Source of the DNA: Chlamydiota bacterium | Lineage (GTDB): Bacteria > Chlamydiota > Chlamydiia > Chlamydiales > SM23-39 | Direction of reading: 5' to 3' | NCBI GenBank assembly: GCA_013285585.1 | Contig: JABDHH010000009.1 | Span: 1 to 43,983, forward strand | DNA: 43,983 nucleotides | In this document: in pieces, positions 15,524 to 23,311 of the stretch | Position numbering within the stretch: position 1 is the first letter of the stretch | Layout of the letters: each line of letters opens with the position of its first letter | Made by a program: the position numbers and the translations under genes | Notes under the pieces: model-generated | Told to the model about the DNA's origin: nothing | What the model saw: the letters and a program-made list of their open reading frames with translations, nothing else | The model's database searches: none

Positions 15524-15948
15524 GATTTGCCTTTGCCTACAGGCCCTGGGGATTTCTTAATGAACTTTTCCACGAAATCGATGGCAGTCTTAGAAAGCTG
15601 CTGGATCTCAGGATCTTTCGAATGAGTCGTCTGCTCCAGGAGTTTTTCTCCCTTGTCGGCCATATTCGGCATCATCCCCAAGCAAAGCCCGAGGAATGCT
15701 TTCACCATGTCGTTATGAGGCTCTTTTTCGAGGATCTGTTCGAAAATTTTTACAGCCTGTTTCAGTTCCAGCTTATGCAGGTGGAGATAGCCAAAGCCTA
15801 TGCGCGGCAAGAAGTTTTCTGGATTGAGCAGTTCACCGGCTTTGAATAGCTTGACGGCTGCGTCTTCGTCCGCTTGGTTTACTGCGATGAAGCCGGATTC
15901 TGTGAAGAGAAGCCAATCCTCTTTGAAAAGTTTCCATGATGTCGTCAT
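15520..15948 (-). CDS. cdsG: T3SS needle chaperone CdsG (SctG-like, TPR fold)
   Basis: The protein is made of helical TPR-like pairs (VNQADEDAAVKLFKAGELL, then GYLHLHKLELKQAVKIFEQ and AFLGLCLGMMPNMADKGEKL). In Chlamydia CdsE and CdsG together bind the needle subunit CdsF in the cytoplasm. I start it at ATG 15948 (MTTSWKLFKEDW), which has an AAAGGA site eight bases upstream. A longer in-frame ATG at 15996 would overlap cdsF. Equivalent to CT667 by position. Confidence 0.9.
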   Translation of the reverse strand: MTTSWKLFKEDWLLFTESGFIAVNQADEDAAVKLFKAGELLNPENFLPRIGFGYLHLHKLELKQAVKIFEQILEKEPHNDMVKAFLGLCLGMMPNMADKGEKLLEQTTHSKDPEIQQLSKTAIDFVEKFIKKSPGPVGKGKS

Positions 15949-15959
15949 TAGTTTATCCT

Positions 15960-16205
15960 TTATTGCTTGCCTTGATTGCCTACAGCGTGGTTGCACACCG
16001 AATTGACCTGTGCGATCAAATTGGAGATCGATTCGCCGAGTTGGGTGACTTGGCTCATTTGAAACTGCAGGAGTATGAAAGAACCTGGAGTCGCCGTACT
16101 CATTTGACTAGCGAGGATCCTGACCTGGCTCATGAGCTGCGATTGCAATCTGGCGTAGTTTTTAATGAGTGTAGTGAAGCTTAGGGTTAGCTGCGGTAGT
16201 TTCAT
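15960..16205 (-). CDS. cdsF: T3SS needle subunit CdsF (SctF)
   Basis: This 81-residue protein polymerises into the extracellular needle. The C-terminal half (FILLQFQMSQVTQLGESISN, then LIAQVNSVCNHAVGNQ) is very close to the CT666 sequence as I remember it. The N-terminal half is helical and less conserved. It has one cysteine near the C-terminus (NSVCNH); cysteine in chlamydial needles has been linked to disulfide cross-linking in the extracellular form. The gene lies between cdsE-like and cdsG with short gaps (19 and 11 bases). Confidence 0.93.
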   Translation of the reverse strand: MKLPQLTLSFTTLIKNYARLQSQLMSQVRILASQMSTATPGSFILLQFQMSQVTQLGESISNLIAQVNSVCNHAVGNQGKQ

Positions 16206-16224
16206 TGTTCGATGGCTCCTCTTA

Positions 16225-16458
16225 TTATTTTCCGGCTTTTTTTAGAACTTTTTGCAATGCGGCATAGCCGTGAAGGAGAATGCCGAGGCGGTCGAAATCT
16301 TTTTCATTCGCCCCTTCGCGCAGTAGCTTTTTGATTTCCAAGATCCGCTTTTCCGCTTTTGCGAGAAGCTCTTTCAAATGCTGAGGTTCAGCTTTGACTC
16401 TTCTTTCGAGATCAAAAGCGAACTTCTCCTTTTTTTCCTTTTCTTCTAATCCGAACAT
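16225..16458 (-). CDS. cdsE: T3SS needle co-chaperone (CT665/CdsE-like)
   Basis: A 77-residue, highly charged, fully helical protein (RRVKAEPQHLKELLAKAEKR, then GILLHGYAALQKVLKKAG). Size, position between cdsD and cdsF, and helical hairpin character match CT665, the CdsE partner of CdsG in needle-subunit binding. A strong AAGGAG site precedes the ATG. It starts 13 bases after cdsD ends. Confidence 0.88.
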   Translation of the reverse strand: MFGLEEKEKKEKFAFDLERRVKAEPQHLKELLAKAEKRILEIKKLLREGANEKDFDRLGILLHGYAALQKVLKKAGK

Positions 16459-16471
16459 ACACTTCTCCTTT

Positions 16472-18316
16472 TCACCGGGTGTAGTTGATTTTATATTTTA
16501 TTCCATCTTTTTCAAGTAGAATCGTCGCCGGATCGATTTCAGTGATCGACATGCCGCTCACTTGATCGCCTAATTCGTAGATTTTTCCGTTGAGTATGGC
16601 GCTGAATCCTTTCCCATCATACTGAGAAATTCCCGTTACTTGAAATTGTCCTGAGATATCGATCGCCGCCTGGTTAGGAGTCGACGCGACCGCGAAATTC
16701 TTGACCCCGTTCACTCCTTGCACTGCGTCGAGTTCTTTGAGGAGGGTCTTGAACTGATCGTTCATCTTGTCGCTGTAATTGCCCGATAGCACCAATTCGC
16801 CGTTTATGTATTGGAATGAGACCCCGCCGAATCCTTTTGAAAAGATCAGCCCTTCGACCTGGGCGTTCAAAATTTCCCCCACGACGACTTTATTTTCGAG
16901 CCGGTCGAGGTAAGGAAAATTGGCGACGAGGTATTCGGAAAGCTGCATGGCCATAGCATTCGTATCGACATAGCCGGAGACGATGAATTTGCCCGCTTGG
17001 GGAGATTGGATAGAGACCCCGCGGAAATCTGGATTGTTATTCAGGACCTCATTAATCGCCTTGTCGACCGATTCATCGATGACGACATTGTCCTGCGTTG
17101 AAGTGATAAAATCGATCTCGCCGATCCTGAACCTCATTTCTTGCGCATCGACGGTGGTCAGGACGTGTCCGACTAAGAAGAGCTTTCCGCTTGCAGGATT
17201 GAAAGAAAATTGGACTCCTTCGAATTTTGCAAGCGCCTTTTGGATGCGCCCGACTGGTTCCTTGCGGACTATTTCGACTTGGTTCGACTTGAAAAGGGAA
17301 AAGAAGCTGAGGAACACAATCAGGAAGATCGCGGCGAACGATGCGGCTGCGATCCAATATTTCATCGGGATCGGTTCTCTCTTCCAATCCTTTTTTTCTT
17401 CCACAGGCTCTTCGGCCGCAATCACGGCCGGCGGAGGCGTTTCCGCTTTGGGAGGCTCATAGGACGGCACCATCGGCGAATAAATCGTCTCTTGAGGCGC
17501 TTCCCGGTCGATGATGAGGAAGACCGTCGTTCCCAAGGCGATCATATCCTGAGTCGTAATGGCCTTTTTTTCGGTGACGGGCGTTCCATTGATCACGGTG
17601 CCATTTTTGGAGCCGAGGTCTTCGATCTCCATCGCTCCATCCGCGCTCACGGCGAACCGGGCATGATTGCGGGAGACGCTCAAATCTTGGAAGACAATAT
17701 CGCAAGAGTCGGGATCTTTACCGAGGGTGTAGGTTCTTCCCTTCTCGATGCCGATTTCAGCTCCGGCATTCGGTCCGGAGATCACTTTCAGCAAAAGAGG
17801 CGTTTCTGAAAGGAGGTTGAACGGCAATTGGTCTTCTTCGGCCCCAGTGTCTTCGAAAATGGTATCATACGCATTGGACGATTCGCTTTTCTTCTTCTTC
17901 TCTGTCTTTTCCCGCCGTTTCGGGGCGGTCTCTTGCGGAGGCGGCTCCTCTTCCAAAGAACCGAAAATATCGTCGTATCCGCCTTTGGGCTTTTTCTTGG
18001 CGCCGATTTCGGGGACTTCCGACTCCGAGAACAGGAAAGTGGTATGGCCGATCTGGACCCGGTCCCCTTCTTTTAGAAGCACCCGGCCATCGATCCGTTC
18101 GTCATTCACTAAGGTAGGATTGGCGCGGCTAAGGTTTTCAAGATAGATCCCTTCAGGGCCGCGGCTCAAGTGGGCGGCCTTTCTAGATACGGTGTCGTCT
18201 TCGATGACGAAAGCGGCCTCTTCAGGATCGCGGCCGACGATCCATTCATCACCTTCTTCCAGATTCAAGAGGAGTCCGCGGAGAGGCCCTTCCTCTGCGA
18301 TCAGATGGGCTGGCAT
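16472..18316 (-). CDS. cdsD: T3SS inner-membrane ring protein CdsD (SctD) with two FHA domains
   Basis: The cytoplasmic part has two forkhead-associated domains. FHA1 (about 24-96) has VGRD, VSRKAAH and NPT; FHA2 (about 195-268) has LGKD, VSRNHAR and LGSKNGT, so FHA2 keeps the phosphothreonine-binding residues better. The linker carries two YDxIF motifs (GYDDIF at 113, AYDTIF at 149). A membrane helix is at about 321-342, followed by periplasmic ring-building repeats (RFRIGEIDFITSTQDNVVID, then GKFIVSGYV and GELVLSGNY). At 614 residues it is shorter than C. trachomatis CdsD, recalled as about 830, which also has two FHA domains. The ATG at 18316 has no obvious ribosome site. Confidence 0.94.
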   Translation of the reverse strand: MPAHLIAEEGPLRGLLLNLEEGDEWIVGRDPEEAAFVIEDDTVSRKAAHLSRGPEGIYLENLSRANPTLVNDERIDGRVLLKEGDRVQIGHTTFLFSESEVPEIGAKKKPKGGYDDIFGSLEEEPPPQETAPKRREKTEKKKKSESSNAYDTIFEDTGAEEDQLPFNLLSETPLLLKVISGPNAGAEIGIEKGRTYTLGKDPDSCDIVFQDLSVSRNHARFAVSADGAMEIEDLGSKNGTVINGTPVTEKKAITTQDMIALGTTVFLIIDREAPQETIYSPMVPSYEPPKAETPPPAVIAAEEPVEEKKDWKREPIPMKYWIAAASFAAIFLIVFLSFFSLFKSNQVEIVRKEPVGRIQKALAKFEGVQFSFNPASGKLFLVGHVLTTVDAQEMRFRIGEIDFITSTQDNVVIDESVDKAINEVLNNNPDFRGVSIQSPQAGKFIVSGYVDTNAMAMQLSEYLVANFPYLDRLENKVVVGEILNAQVEGLIFSKGFGGVSFQYINGELVLSGNYSDKMNDQFKTLLKELDAVQGVNGVKNFAVASTPNQAAIDISGQFQVTGISQYDGKGFSAILNGKIYELGDQVSGMSITEIDPATILLEKDGIKYKINYTR

Positions 18317-18457
18317 GCGCTAATACACGGGTTCATTGTTTTGGAATTTGCCGTTCGTTGGCGGCCTTTCGGGCCACGATTGTTCGCTGCGCTCACTTTC
18401 GTATCCGTTCTCTTCAAATTGTTCATCGGCGATCCTCTCGGATCGCATTCGTTCGCG
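18317..18457. other. 141-base gap between chaperone gene and cdsD
   Basis: This stretch breaks the otherwise tight T3SS gene run. It contains a perfect 7-bp hairpin at 18429-18446 (GCGATCC-TCTC-GGATCGC), a smaller GGCC-type hairpin near 18361-18376, and GTTCGCTGCGCTCAC, which resembles REP-type sequence. There is no U-run, so it is not a clear terminator. A repeat remnant or an mRNA processing site are possible. Confidence 0.4.
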
Positions 18458-18850
18458 TCACTGCGTTTCAAATTTTGCCACAACATCCCGCCAATACACG
18501 AGGTGGTTGACAAATTCTTCGAAGGCTTCCTTGAAAGCATGATAATTCATTTCATAGGGCAAGCCAAGCGAGAGTGTCAAGCTCTTCTCTTTTTCATCCA
18601 AGCCAATCCGCGCCCCGCCCGTTCCTTGACCGAGCAGGTTCGCCCGCATCAAATAGATGAATAAATCTTCTCTTTTCCTTGCAGGGCAGAGACAAATATT
18701 TGCGCGCATCCCTACTCCGGGATGCAGATCGGCAAGGTCGATTTCAGTTCCGGCGCTGAAACGAAAGTGATAATTTTTTTTTTCGTTCAGTTTCGGAACA
18801 GGGGCAATTGATAATTCAGCGCAAAGTTTTTCTAAGAAACCCTGAACCAT
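18458..18850 (-). CDS. CesT-like T3SS chaperone (CT663 homologue)
   Basis: A 130-residue acidic protein with the alternating helix-strand pattern of class I T3SS chaperones. It begins with helix GFLEKLCAELSIAP, has strands YHFRFSAGTEIDLADLHPG and RANICLCPA, and a long loop-helix (EDLFIYLMRANLLGQGTGGA, then IGLDEKEKSLTLSLGLPYEM). The LLGQGTGGARIGLDE segment is the typical CesT/SycE signature region. It opens the T3SS run and has a GAGGG ribosome site before the ATG. Its substrate is unknown; CT663 holds the same place in C. trachomatis. Confidence 0.85.
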   Translation of the reverse strand: MVQGFLEKLCAELSIAPVPKLNEKKNYHFRFSAGTEIDLADLHPGVGMRANICLCPARKREDLFIYLMRANLLGQGTGGARIGLDEKEKSLTLSLGLPYEMNYHAFKEAFEEFVNHLVYWRDVVAKFETQ

Positions 18851-18874
18851 ATTAACACACCCTCTGTCACATTA

Positions 18875-18889
18875 TTCCTGTTACAGGAA
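18875..18889. promoter_or_regulatory. Perfect 15-bp inverted repeat ahead of the T3SS run
   Basis: TTCCTGTTACAGGAA is a perfect palindrome with a three-base spacer, 25 bases upstream of the chaperone ATG and between that start and the IS remnant. It could be an operator for the T3SS transcript. It is short, so chance cannot be excluded. Confidence 0.3.
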
Positions 18890-19087
18890 AAAAAGGAAAG
18901 AGAATGTCGGGATGGGCGGCCGGTGGTCCGGTTCAAGAGGGTATTCGTTCCTGATCTCATTGTAGAGAAAAACAGGGGAACAGCGAGAGATGACGAAGCT
19001 TCACTTTGTAGAGGCAATTGGCTCTGTAGGGAACAAGAAAACTGATGGTGAAAAAAAGAAACTGCGCAAGGAGCCGAAGGCGTCCTT

Positions 19088-19255
19088 GGGGCGCATTCCC
19101 GTTTTCTGGGTAGGGATTTCTTGAGGGAAAACTGCGCCAAGTCTTGCCATTTGCGACGAACAAATGGCGCGGCGTCTCCCTTTGTGAGGAACAAAGGGCG
19201 AGAGATGGCCGGTTTCTCCCCGAGAAAGAGCACCCAGAAAATGGGAATGCGCCCC
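19088..19255. repeat. Palindromic element, family E, with two internal hairpins
   Basis: The outer arms (19088-19111 and 19232-19255) are 24-bp inverted repeats with one mismatch, GGGGCGCATTCCC then TTTTCTGGGT. Between them lie two separate hairpins: CCATTTG-CGACGAA-CAAATGG (within 19146-19168) and CCCTTTGT-GAGGA-ACAAAGGG (19178-19198). Together they could fold as a three-way or four-way junction. I see no coding sequence and no other copy in the window. The surrounding stretch 18890-19274 holds no gene that I can support. Confidence 0.75.
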
Positions 19256-19274
19256 ATCCCTGCGCATCCTATAT

Positions 19275-19631
19275 TTAGCTGGCCGCTACGGTTTCAAGAG
19301 ACCGTTTTACTGCCGGCAGACGGTTGCGACGGCGCGGGAGCTTGATGCCGGAGGCAATCTGCGCCAGCGATTGGTACACATTGACGATTTCTTTGAGGAA
19401 TCCATTTTTTTCCCAAAGAATGAACCAGCGGTGCGCGGCTGACTTTGTCGCAAATGCCGGCTCTTTCGGAAGAGATCCCCACTTGAGCCCTGTAAACAGA
19501 ACGTACAAGATCGAATTTACGACGGAACGCCAAGGCGTGTGAGGTTTGCCTCTTGTACGCTTGACCGGAGCTGGAAATAGCGGCTCGAGAAGCTGCCATT
19601 GTAAATCTGTAAGTGGTTCATAGTTTGACAT
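19275..19631 (-). pseudogene. IS5-type transposase remnant (DUF4096 N-terminal part)
   Basis: The first 85 residues match the N-terminal DUF4096 domain of IS5/IS4-group transposases: YEPLTDLQWQLLEPLFPAP, RGKPHTPWRSVVNSILYVLF, then TGLKWGSLPKEPAFATKSAA. After about residue 90 the sequence leaves the family pattern and stops at 118 residues. No second ORF with a DDE catalytic core follows, so transposition activity in cis is unlikely. It lies at the junction between the T3SS run and the accessory island. Confidence 0.75.
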
Positions 19632-19658
19632 GGATAATCCTATTATTTTGGGTTATTT

Positions 19659-20027
19659 TTAAACTTTGGTTTTGTTTTGTAAAAATTCTGAGTCTTGAAT
19701 TTCCTGAAATTTCGCTTTCGCGCTTTCGATCGCGCTGCGCTCTTCCGGAGACATACGGCTCGTGTTTTCCGCTAAAGCAGCCAATTGGCTCATATTGAGC
19801 CCTGTTTTATCGCAAAGCGATTGCATCTTCGATTCGAGAAGCCATTTGATTTCCAGCGTTTCTTTTAAAGCCTCTTCCCGTTTTACAGGGTCGTCAGATT
19901 CCATCTTGGACTTGACTTCCCGGAAAAACTCCAAACTCTCATCCATGAGGTTTGTCAGTTTTTCTTGGGATGGAACTCCCGATGTGTCGAAGATTTTATT
20001 TAAATTATCTATGTATTTCTTAGTCAT
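19659..20027 (-). CDS. Small acidic helical protein, family shared with two other genes here
   Basis: This 122-residue protein has no signal or membrane segment and is predicted all-helical and acidic. By eye it aligns with the 21633-22001 product (KTGLNMSQLAALAENTSR, then MSPEERSAIESAKAKFQEI, against SKGLSANEMSQHFANPSN, then FTPEQWQEIQTVKEDLQHL) and in its first half with the 30255-30479 product (LEFFREVKSKMES against LRFFFQVLRVKLEA). Size, charge and position beside secreted-looking proteins suggest a T3SS chaperone or regulator, but no known chaperone signature is present. The upstream 150 bases are very A+T-rich and could hold its promoter. Confidence 0.7.
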   Translation of the reverse strand: MTKKYIDNLNKIFDTSGVPSQEKLTNLMDESLEFFREVKSKMESDDPVKREEALKETLEIKWLLESKMQSLCDKTGLNMSQLAALAENTSRMSPEERSAIESAKAKFQEIQDSEFLQNKTKV

Positions 20028-20179
20028 ACCACCTGTTAATTTATATATTAATTATACCATAATGTTTAATTATTTGTAAATTGATTATTAATATAATGTA
20101 AATAATTGATTATTATGATGTTATGGTTTGATTTTTGTAACAGGCTGATTTTGAGTTGCTTAAGATGTTGAGCGAATTC

Positions 20180-21478
20180 TTAAGTTGTAGGCGCTGTAGG
20201 CGGCGGGGGAACGGGGATTCCGAAGAGGTCGGCTCGCAGCTGGTCTCTCGCTTCTCCCAATGCCTCGGCGACCACGTCGTGTATATCGCCCTTGGCAGGG
20301 AGGGCTAATGAAGATACCGCCTCGTCCAAATCAAAGCGAGGATCGTTCAAGCTCGATATGACGTTGACTACTAGTTCTTCGGCGCAAGCGTGTTTAGGAG
20401 TCAGCGTGTCGCCTAAGGCCAGGTGCTGCTCGTAGAGCCATCTGTCATGGAGGAATAGTTCTCCGGCGTCTTTAGCGTATGCTGTGAGGTAAGCCTCGTC
20501 GGGGCGGGAGCTGAAGCGAGAATCTTTCAGAGTGTTGCCCGTGAGGGTATTGTTTCTTGTTAAGTTGGATGCCATGGAGGAGCGGATCTCGCGCGCTCTT
20601 GCCAAGCGGACATCCGGATGCATCGATGTGGCTCCAAAGTCGTCATTTGCGTGGGCGACGTTCCAGAAAATCGCTTTTTTATCGAGCTGAGCGAGTTTTG
20701 CGATCTGCGCTTCGATCTGCTCGATCTGCTTTCTTTTCGCGATTCTTTTATCGAGCTCGCTCTCGCTAAGTCGGTCAAGCGCATCTTTGAGGACTGTTTT
20801 TTTAGCATGGAGTTTGTTGCTGAAAAGGGAGATGAAGCTCTCCGCTGCGCGGATTTTATCTCCCGCGTGGCCGACAAGGGTGGGGGGATTCAAAGTTTTT
20901 GCCAAGTACTGGTAATCCTTAGAAGCAAGGAAATCATCGGCGCCGCGAGTATGGTCTTGTATCCAGGCTGCGCTTGTTTTTTCTAGAGGAGCAGGAGCAT
21001 TGGCAGGTCGGTTCGAGCGGACGCCTGGCTGTGATGAATGGGTAAATTGTCCAAGCTCTTTGGCCAAGTAGTTGATCTCTCGCATTAGCTTTGCCAGCTC
21101 AGGATCCGTGATCGTATATTCATCTATAGTATGGGTTTTGCCGCCATTGTCCTTAAAGGAGATGGAAAGTGCGCTAAAGTCGATGTCTCCATCGTGCGCT
21201 CCTGGCTTGAACTTGTTGCAATACTCTTCGGCTTTTTTCCAGACGTCTTCCATCCGGTCGAGTAGCTCCTTGGAAATAGCGCCCTTTTTGGTTCCTTTTT
21301 CTGTGATATCGATGACCGAATCGTTGTACCGGCCTTTGACCACGCTCACGAGCCTACATTTCCCCCATAAAACGGGATCAACGGTGCCTGTGACCATGGC
21401 TGTGCCGCTTGCGAGGGGGTCCTCTCTCAGGGTCGCGGCAGCTGCTGATGGAGCGCTGGGTGATGGAGCTGTTGTCAT
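20180..21478 (-). CDS. Hypothetical protein, effector-like, 432 aa
   Basis: I do not recognise any domain. The first 25 residues are Ser/Ala/Pro/Thr-rich (MTTAPSPSAPSAAAATLRE), the composition often seen in T3SS export signals. A coiled-coil segment lies at about residues 225-275 (RLSESELDKRIAKRKQIEQI, then EAQIAKLAQLDKK). The C-terminus is proline-rich (FGIPVPPPPTAPTT). There are no membrane segments. A clear AAGGA site precedes the ATG. It is transcribed away from the plus-strand operon at 21633, across a shared A+T-rich region. Candidate secreted effector, by composition and location only. Confidence 0.7.
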   Translation of the reverse strand: MTTAPSPSAPSAAAATLREDPLASGTAMVTGTVDPVLWGKCRLVSVVKGRYNDSVIDITEKGTKKGAISKELLDRMEDVWKKAEEYCNKFKPGAHDGDIDFSALSISFKDNGGKTHTIDEYTITDPELAKLMREINYLAKELGQFTHSSQPGVRSNRPANAPAPLEKTSAAWIQDHTRGADDFLASKDYQYLAKTLNPPTLVGHAGDKIRAAESFISLFSNKLHAKKTVLKDALDRLSESELDKRIAKRKQIEQIEAQIAKLAQLDKKAIFWNVAHANDDFGATSMHPDVRLARAREIRSSMASNLTRNNTLTGNTLKDSRFSSRPDEAYLTAYAKDAGELFLHDRWLYEQHLALGDTLTPKHACAEELVVNVISSLNDPRFDLDEAVSSLALPAKGDIHDVVAEALGEARDQLRADLFGIPVPPPPTAPTT

Positions 21479-21569
21479 AGTTAAATCATCCTTTCTATTT
21501 ATTATATCATAGTGGCAATTAATTATAAAGATTATTATAACATTTTATGAATATTGGGATAAATAATTA

Positions 21570-21598
21570 TTGATATTTTAATATTTATTTGATAATAT
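21570..21598 (+). promoter_or_regulatory. Candidate sigma-70/sigma-66 type promoter of the translocator operon
   Basis: TTGATA (21570-21575) and TAATAT (21593-21598) are 17 bases apart, about 35 bases before the first ATG of the plus-strand operon. The whole 154-base divergent region is A+T-rich, so chance matches are easy. Confidence 0.4.
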
Positions 21599-21632
21599 TA
21601 TTATTATAGGTGAGAAAAGGAAGGGTTAGGTT

Positions 21633-22001
21633 ATGAATCTAGAACAATTGAAAGAGATCTTACAACATACCAGAAGACAGTCTCCCGAGCTAAGCTCGCT
21701 GGCTGATGCTTTTGATGGATTTCTAGAACTGTATCTCGTTAGAAATCAAGAACATAGCAATCAAAAGAACTTTCGGGAGAAGTTACGGGACTCCTTTAGA
21801 ATCCTTTGGGATACGTTCGACCGGGCAGCTGCATCTAAAGGACTTAGTGCCAATGAGATGAGTCAGCATTTTGCGAATCCGTCGAATTTTACCCCCGAGC
21901 AATGGCAAGAGATTCAGACGGTCAAAGAAGACCTTCAACACCTCGAGATCCCAAAAGGCTCGAAGAGACATAATAAACAGAAAAAGAACGTGAGGATTTA
22001 A
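21633..22001 (+). CDS. Small helical protein, first gene of the translocator operon
   Basis: A 122-residue helical protein with a basic C-terminal tail (KGSKRHNKQKKNVRI). It shares a recognisable pattern with the 19659-20027 product (see there). AAGGAAGG precedes the ATG. Its stop is two bases before the next start, and the GTGAGG ribosome site of that next gene lies inside its last codons. In Chlamydia a protein of similar size (CT577) sits in the copB-copD operon; whether this is its counterpart would need a sequence comparison. A chaperone role is inferred only from position and size. Confidence 0.75.
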   Translation: MNLEQLKEILQHTRRQSPELSSLADAFDGFLELYLVRNQEHSNQKNFREKLRDSFRILWDTFDRAAASKGLSANEMSQHFANPSNFTPEQWQEIQTVKEDLQHLEIPKGSKRHNKQKKNVRI

Positions 22002-22003
22002 TT

Positions 22004-22801
22004 ATGACAACATCGATTCCAGGCATTACAGATTGGGATGACGATTATGCGCAAACAGAAGCCGACGTCCAAAAACACACAGATATGGTCAATCAGCTAA
22101 ACCAAGACCAGAGCGACTATAGGACGATAGTCCTGCCCAAATTCGACGCACTGCTCGATGCCGGTCAACCGGAGCAGGCGCTCCTTTACTTCCTCTATGC
22201 CTGTATGGCTAGCGTAAATCCTCAACAGACAGACAACATATTGAGCATTTCGGAAGATCAGTACGGAATCGTCGGTAGTAGCATGGCGGTCATGGGCGAC
22301 ATCACGAAGATGACCGATGATCTCCAAAACTGTACAAATGGTTCGGATCCCAAGTCACCATCGATTAATGATATCTATAATGCTACAGACCAATTGCAGC
22401 AACTTCTTGATAAGCCGGAAGTACAAAGCTGCTTCGATCCTGAGGCATTATCCACGATCCAACAGCAGTTGGGCCTCATGCAAGACAATATCACCCAGTA
22501 TTTCAACCTCGTACCTCCTTCTGACCCGAAATATGACCCGAACAAGATGGATACCATTCAGGATATGCAAAAAAACATGGGCCTAAAGGGAGACCCAAAG
22601 AACGCGACCGAAGCTGCGCAAGGGTTTACCGATCCTGAATCCGTTATCACATCGTCCTCGCAGTCAATCAACGCGGAATTGAACCAGGAAGTTTCGACGG
22701 ATACTTCATTCGAAAAGAACGAGCAGTCATTCATGTCTTCGCTCATCAAGTCTATAATCGACGAGGTGAATACGTCCGTTCAAAACCAAAGCAAGCAATA
22801 A
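22004..22801 (+). CDS. Unknown acidic protein of the translocator operon, 265 aa
   Basis: I do not recognise it. It is rich in Asp, Gln, Asn and Ser and poor in basic residues. The N-terminal part (DDDYAQTEADVQKHTDMVNQ, then LNQDQSDYRTIVLPK) looks like a coiled coil, followed by a short hydrophobic stretch (ALLYFLYACMASV, about residues 59-71). More helices with Gln/Asn-rich linkers follow. There is no signal peptide. It is in an operon with the CopD-like gene. The composition and the absence of a Sec signal fit a T3SS-exported protein such as a tip or hydrophilic translocator, but this is inference. Confidence 0.75.
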   Translation: MTTSIPGITDWDDDYAQTEADVQKHTDMVNQLNQDQSDYRTIVLPKFDALLDAGQPEQALLYFLYACMASVNPQQTDNILSISEDQYGIVGSSMAVMGDITKMTDDLQNCTNGSDPKSPSINDIYNATDQLQQLLDKPEVQSCFDPEALSTIQQQLGLMQDNITQYFNLVPPSDPKYDPNKMDTIQDMQKNMGLKGDPKNATEAAQGFTDPESVITSSSQSINAELNQEVSTDTSFEKNEQSFMSSLIKSIIDEVNTSVQNQSKQ

Positions 22802-22812
22802 GGAGAAATGAG

Positions 22813-23301
22813 ATGTACGCCTCTTTAGAAGCAGTGATTGCAGCGATCGCGTTGCAACAGGATACGAATAACGATGCGCAGATATCGGCGGCCATGACCG
22901 GATTTCCTTTGGCGACGCAGATTTGCCTTTTAAACCAAAGCTGGATGGATGACCTCGCTCAGTGGACGACGGACTATTTCGTCGATACCTTGGCGATCGC
23001 GAAGCCGGACGCTACCATTGGCCCAGTACCTCCCGATCCCTTTTATGTAGACCCGGTGTCAGGGTTGCATAATCCAGGAGGCGGGGCTGCTATGGCGACT
23101 GTAGCATCGATGGACAACCAATATAAATCGTTGGATCAGAACCAAGCGAACGTGGAAACGGGAAATGAGAATAACCTGGAAGAGAAAATCAAGTCGATGG
23201 TCGATTTCCTTGGCGGCACGCTTCAGGAAACCTACAGCTTGACAGCGCCTATATTTAGCGTAATGGATCAAGCAAAAGCATCAACAAAAAGTCTAAGCTA
23301 A
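22813..23301 (+). CDS. Unknown protein of the translocator operon, 162 aa
   Basis: I do not recognise it. An AGGAG site lies directly before the ATG, 11 bases after the previous stop. The first half is helical and mildly hydrophobic (YASLEAVIAAIALQQDTN, then FPLATQICLLNQSWMDDLAQ). The middle is Pro/Gly-rich (PVPPDPFYVDPVSGLHNPGG), and the C-terminal half is a Gln/Asn/Ser-rich helix pair. There is no Sec signal. The helix-turn-helix outline with a Pro/Gly break is reminiscent of small filament or needle-like subunits, but no motif proves that. Confidence 0.7.
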   Translation: MYASLEAVIAAIALQQDTNNDAQISAAMTGFPLATQICLLNQSWMDDLAQWTTDYFVDTLAIAKPDATIGPVPPDPFYVDPVSGLHNPGGGAAMATVASMDNQYKSLDQNQANVETGNENNLEEKIKSMVDFLGGTLQETYSLTAPIFSVMDQAKASTKSLS

Positions 23302-23311
23302 AAGGAAGATT

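Noticed and set aside
15949..15996. Longer start for cdsG
   Set aside because: It would overlap cdsF and lacks a ribosome site; ATG 15948 has AAAGGA upstream and matches the family start.
18317..18540. 79-residue minus-strand frame across the chaperone/cdsD gap
   Set aside because: It overlaps the end of the CesT-like chaperone gene, has no recognisable pattern, and includes hairpin sequence; more likely non-coding.
19275..19631. Complete, active insertion sequence
   Set aside because: Only the N-terminal domain of an IS5-type transposase is present; no DDE core or terminal repeats bounding the gene were found.
22813..23301. Calling the 162-aa protein a needle or filament subunit
   Set aside because: Helical outline and size are suggestive but no motif of needle, rod or EspA-type proteins is visible, so it stays unassigned.
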